The translations under genes were made by a program, and so were the position numbers. Under the pieces are notes generated by a model, which was not told the origin of the DNA, did no database searches, and saw only the letters and a program-made list of their open reading frames with translations. A DNA stretch of 64,000 bases from JAJFUI01 sp963754135 (GTDB lineage: Bacteria > Planctomycetota > Planctomycetia > Pirellulales > Thermoguttaceae), in NCBI GenBank assembly GCA_963754135.1, contig CAVWEY010000003.1:2294001-2358000 (forward strand), in the 5' to 3' direction. Positions within the stretch are counted from its first letter, which is position 1. The number at the start of each line of letters is the position of its first letter. Of the stretch, positions 63,166-64,000 are shown in pieces.

Positions 63166-64000
63166 TCAGAACCGGAATTGGGTGGTTGCGCGGAAGGTCG
63201 TCGTGGCATGGGTAAAATCGTCGATGTGTTTGTCGGTGAACGGGATGCCCGTCACTTGAAAGAACCGCTCCCAGCCGATGCGGTCGATCCACTCGCCCAT
63301 GCGTTCGCCGGGCCTGGCACGGCCTGCGCCAGACTTCCACCAGGTTCTTCACCGCCGCGGTGACTTCCGGCCAGCGCGGCGGGTGGTTGGGAAGGTAGGG
63401 GATCGCCAGGCGGGAGAAACTGGGCCGGCTGCGGGCATTGGAAATCTTGCCGCCAACCCAGACCGACACCCCGTCGCTTTCCGGGTCCATGATGTCGATC
63501 GCCGGGCAAACGGCGGCGCAATTGCCGCAGTACATGCACCGCTCCCCATTGATCTCGATGCTCTTCAGCTTCGGATTGGGCCGGATGGCGCCGGTGGGAC
63601 ACGAGGCCACGGTGGAGGGAATCTCACAGACCTTGCCGGCCAGCTCGTGGTTGACCCGCGGCGCCTTGCGATGGATGCCCACCACGGCGATGTCCGAGCA
63701 ATGGCATGCGCCGCACATGTTGACGCAGCAGGCCACGGCAATCCGCAGCTTCGCCGGCACCGGGGCCTCGCCGGTGAAATAGCCGTGGAGTTCGTCCATG
63801 ATGCACTTGACCAGCCCCGAAGCGTCGGTCACGGCGCTCTTGCAGTGGATCCAGCCCTGGGTATGAACCACGTTGCTGATCGCCGGTCCGACCCCGCCGA
63901 CCAGGTACTTCTTTTCGGCCAGCTCGTCCAGCAGGGGCTCTACCTTGCTCTCGTCGGCGACGAGGAACTCGACGTTGTGCCGGGTAGTGAAACGCAAATA
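63166..64000 (-). CDS. dsrB: Dissimilatory sulfite reductase beta subunit DsrB (5' end beyond window; frameshift near 63320)
   Basis: DsrAB reduces sulfite with siroheme and [4Fe-4S] clusters. The visible part (about 278 residues) has LVGGVGPAISNVVHTQGWIH, the siroheme/cluster segment VACCVNMCGACHCSDIAVVG, ASCPTGAIRPNP and a ferredoxin domain (CMYCGNCAAVCPA). After VKNLVEVW the frame shifts, and the next frame gives the expected DsrB end ERMGEWIDRIGWERFFQVTG through FRATTQFRF. It is the first gene visible in the operon; dsrA should lie just past the right edge. Confidence 0.95.

Noticed and set aside
58085..63320. Frame breaks as evidence that the dsr operon is dead
   Set aside because: The same kind of break occurs in uvrA, hutU and acs, and both frames stay conserved to the base, so sequencing error is more likely.

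Overview
The window looks like a chromosomal piece of an uncultured planctomycete (Pirellulales-like). The evidence is high GC, ECF sigma factors paired with FecR/LamG or membrane partners, secreted DUF1080 and DUF6807 proteins, a ceramidase-like protein, a PEP-CTERM HAF-repeat protein, and a genome crowded with hairpin repeats. At least thirteen well-conserved genes carry single frame breaks (uvrA, hutU twice, ftcD, acs, dsrB and others), far more than real decay of housekeeping genes would give. I read most of them as assembly or sequencing errors in a metagenome-type assembly and annotate across them.

Layout. 1-2.9 kb: FecR/LamG protein with its ECF sigma factor. 3-9 kb: uvrA, a Fic protein with a convergent VbhA-like small protein, and archease plus RtcB. 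9-16.3 kb: histidine degradation (hutU, hutI, bifunctional FtcD), interrupted by an AT-richer secreted protein and a RAYT (REP-associated) transposase surrounded by its own palindromes. 16.5-19.8 kb: STAS-like, DUF1080, DUF6807 and sugar-epimerase genes. 20-23.7 kb: a methyl-transfer set (corrinoid protein, MetF-MetV fusion, methyl-THF:corrinoid methyltransferase). 23.7-31.7 kb: LarA-like protein, DNA methyltransferase, LpxI, a duplicated-domain secreted protein, LpxD, NadA. 31.8-45 kb is accessory: VapBC-type pair, an IS of about 1 kb, a PEP-CTERM protein, serpin, an IS1380-family element, CcbP-like protein, YprB-like nuclease, glycoside hydrolase and initiator tRNA-Met. 45.5-57.6 kb: Tyr/Pro-rich protein, ADP-forming acyl-CoA synthetase with GNAT domain, sigma/membrane-protein pair, beta-helix protein, ceramidase-like protein, S41 protease, rpmB, gatC. 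57.7-64 kb: a minus-strand dissimilatory sulfite reductase operon, dsrB-dsrM-dsrK-dsrC-dsrM2-dsrK2-PPOX; dsrB runs off the window edge.

Two signals stand out. First, the dsr operon has a DsrC with both redox cysteines and two separate membrane DsrMK modules, which implies sulfite or sulfur respiration in a phylum not classically known for it. Second, at least eight inverted-pair elements from five stem families share one architecture, GTAG followed by a short hairpin, which is the REP signature recognised by RAYT enzymes. One RAYT gene sits inside its matching family, and three genes take their TAG stop codon from the GTAG foot of an abutting REP.
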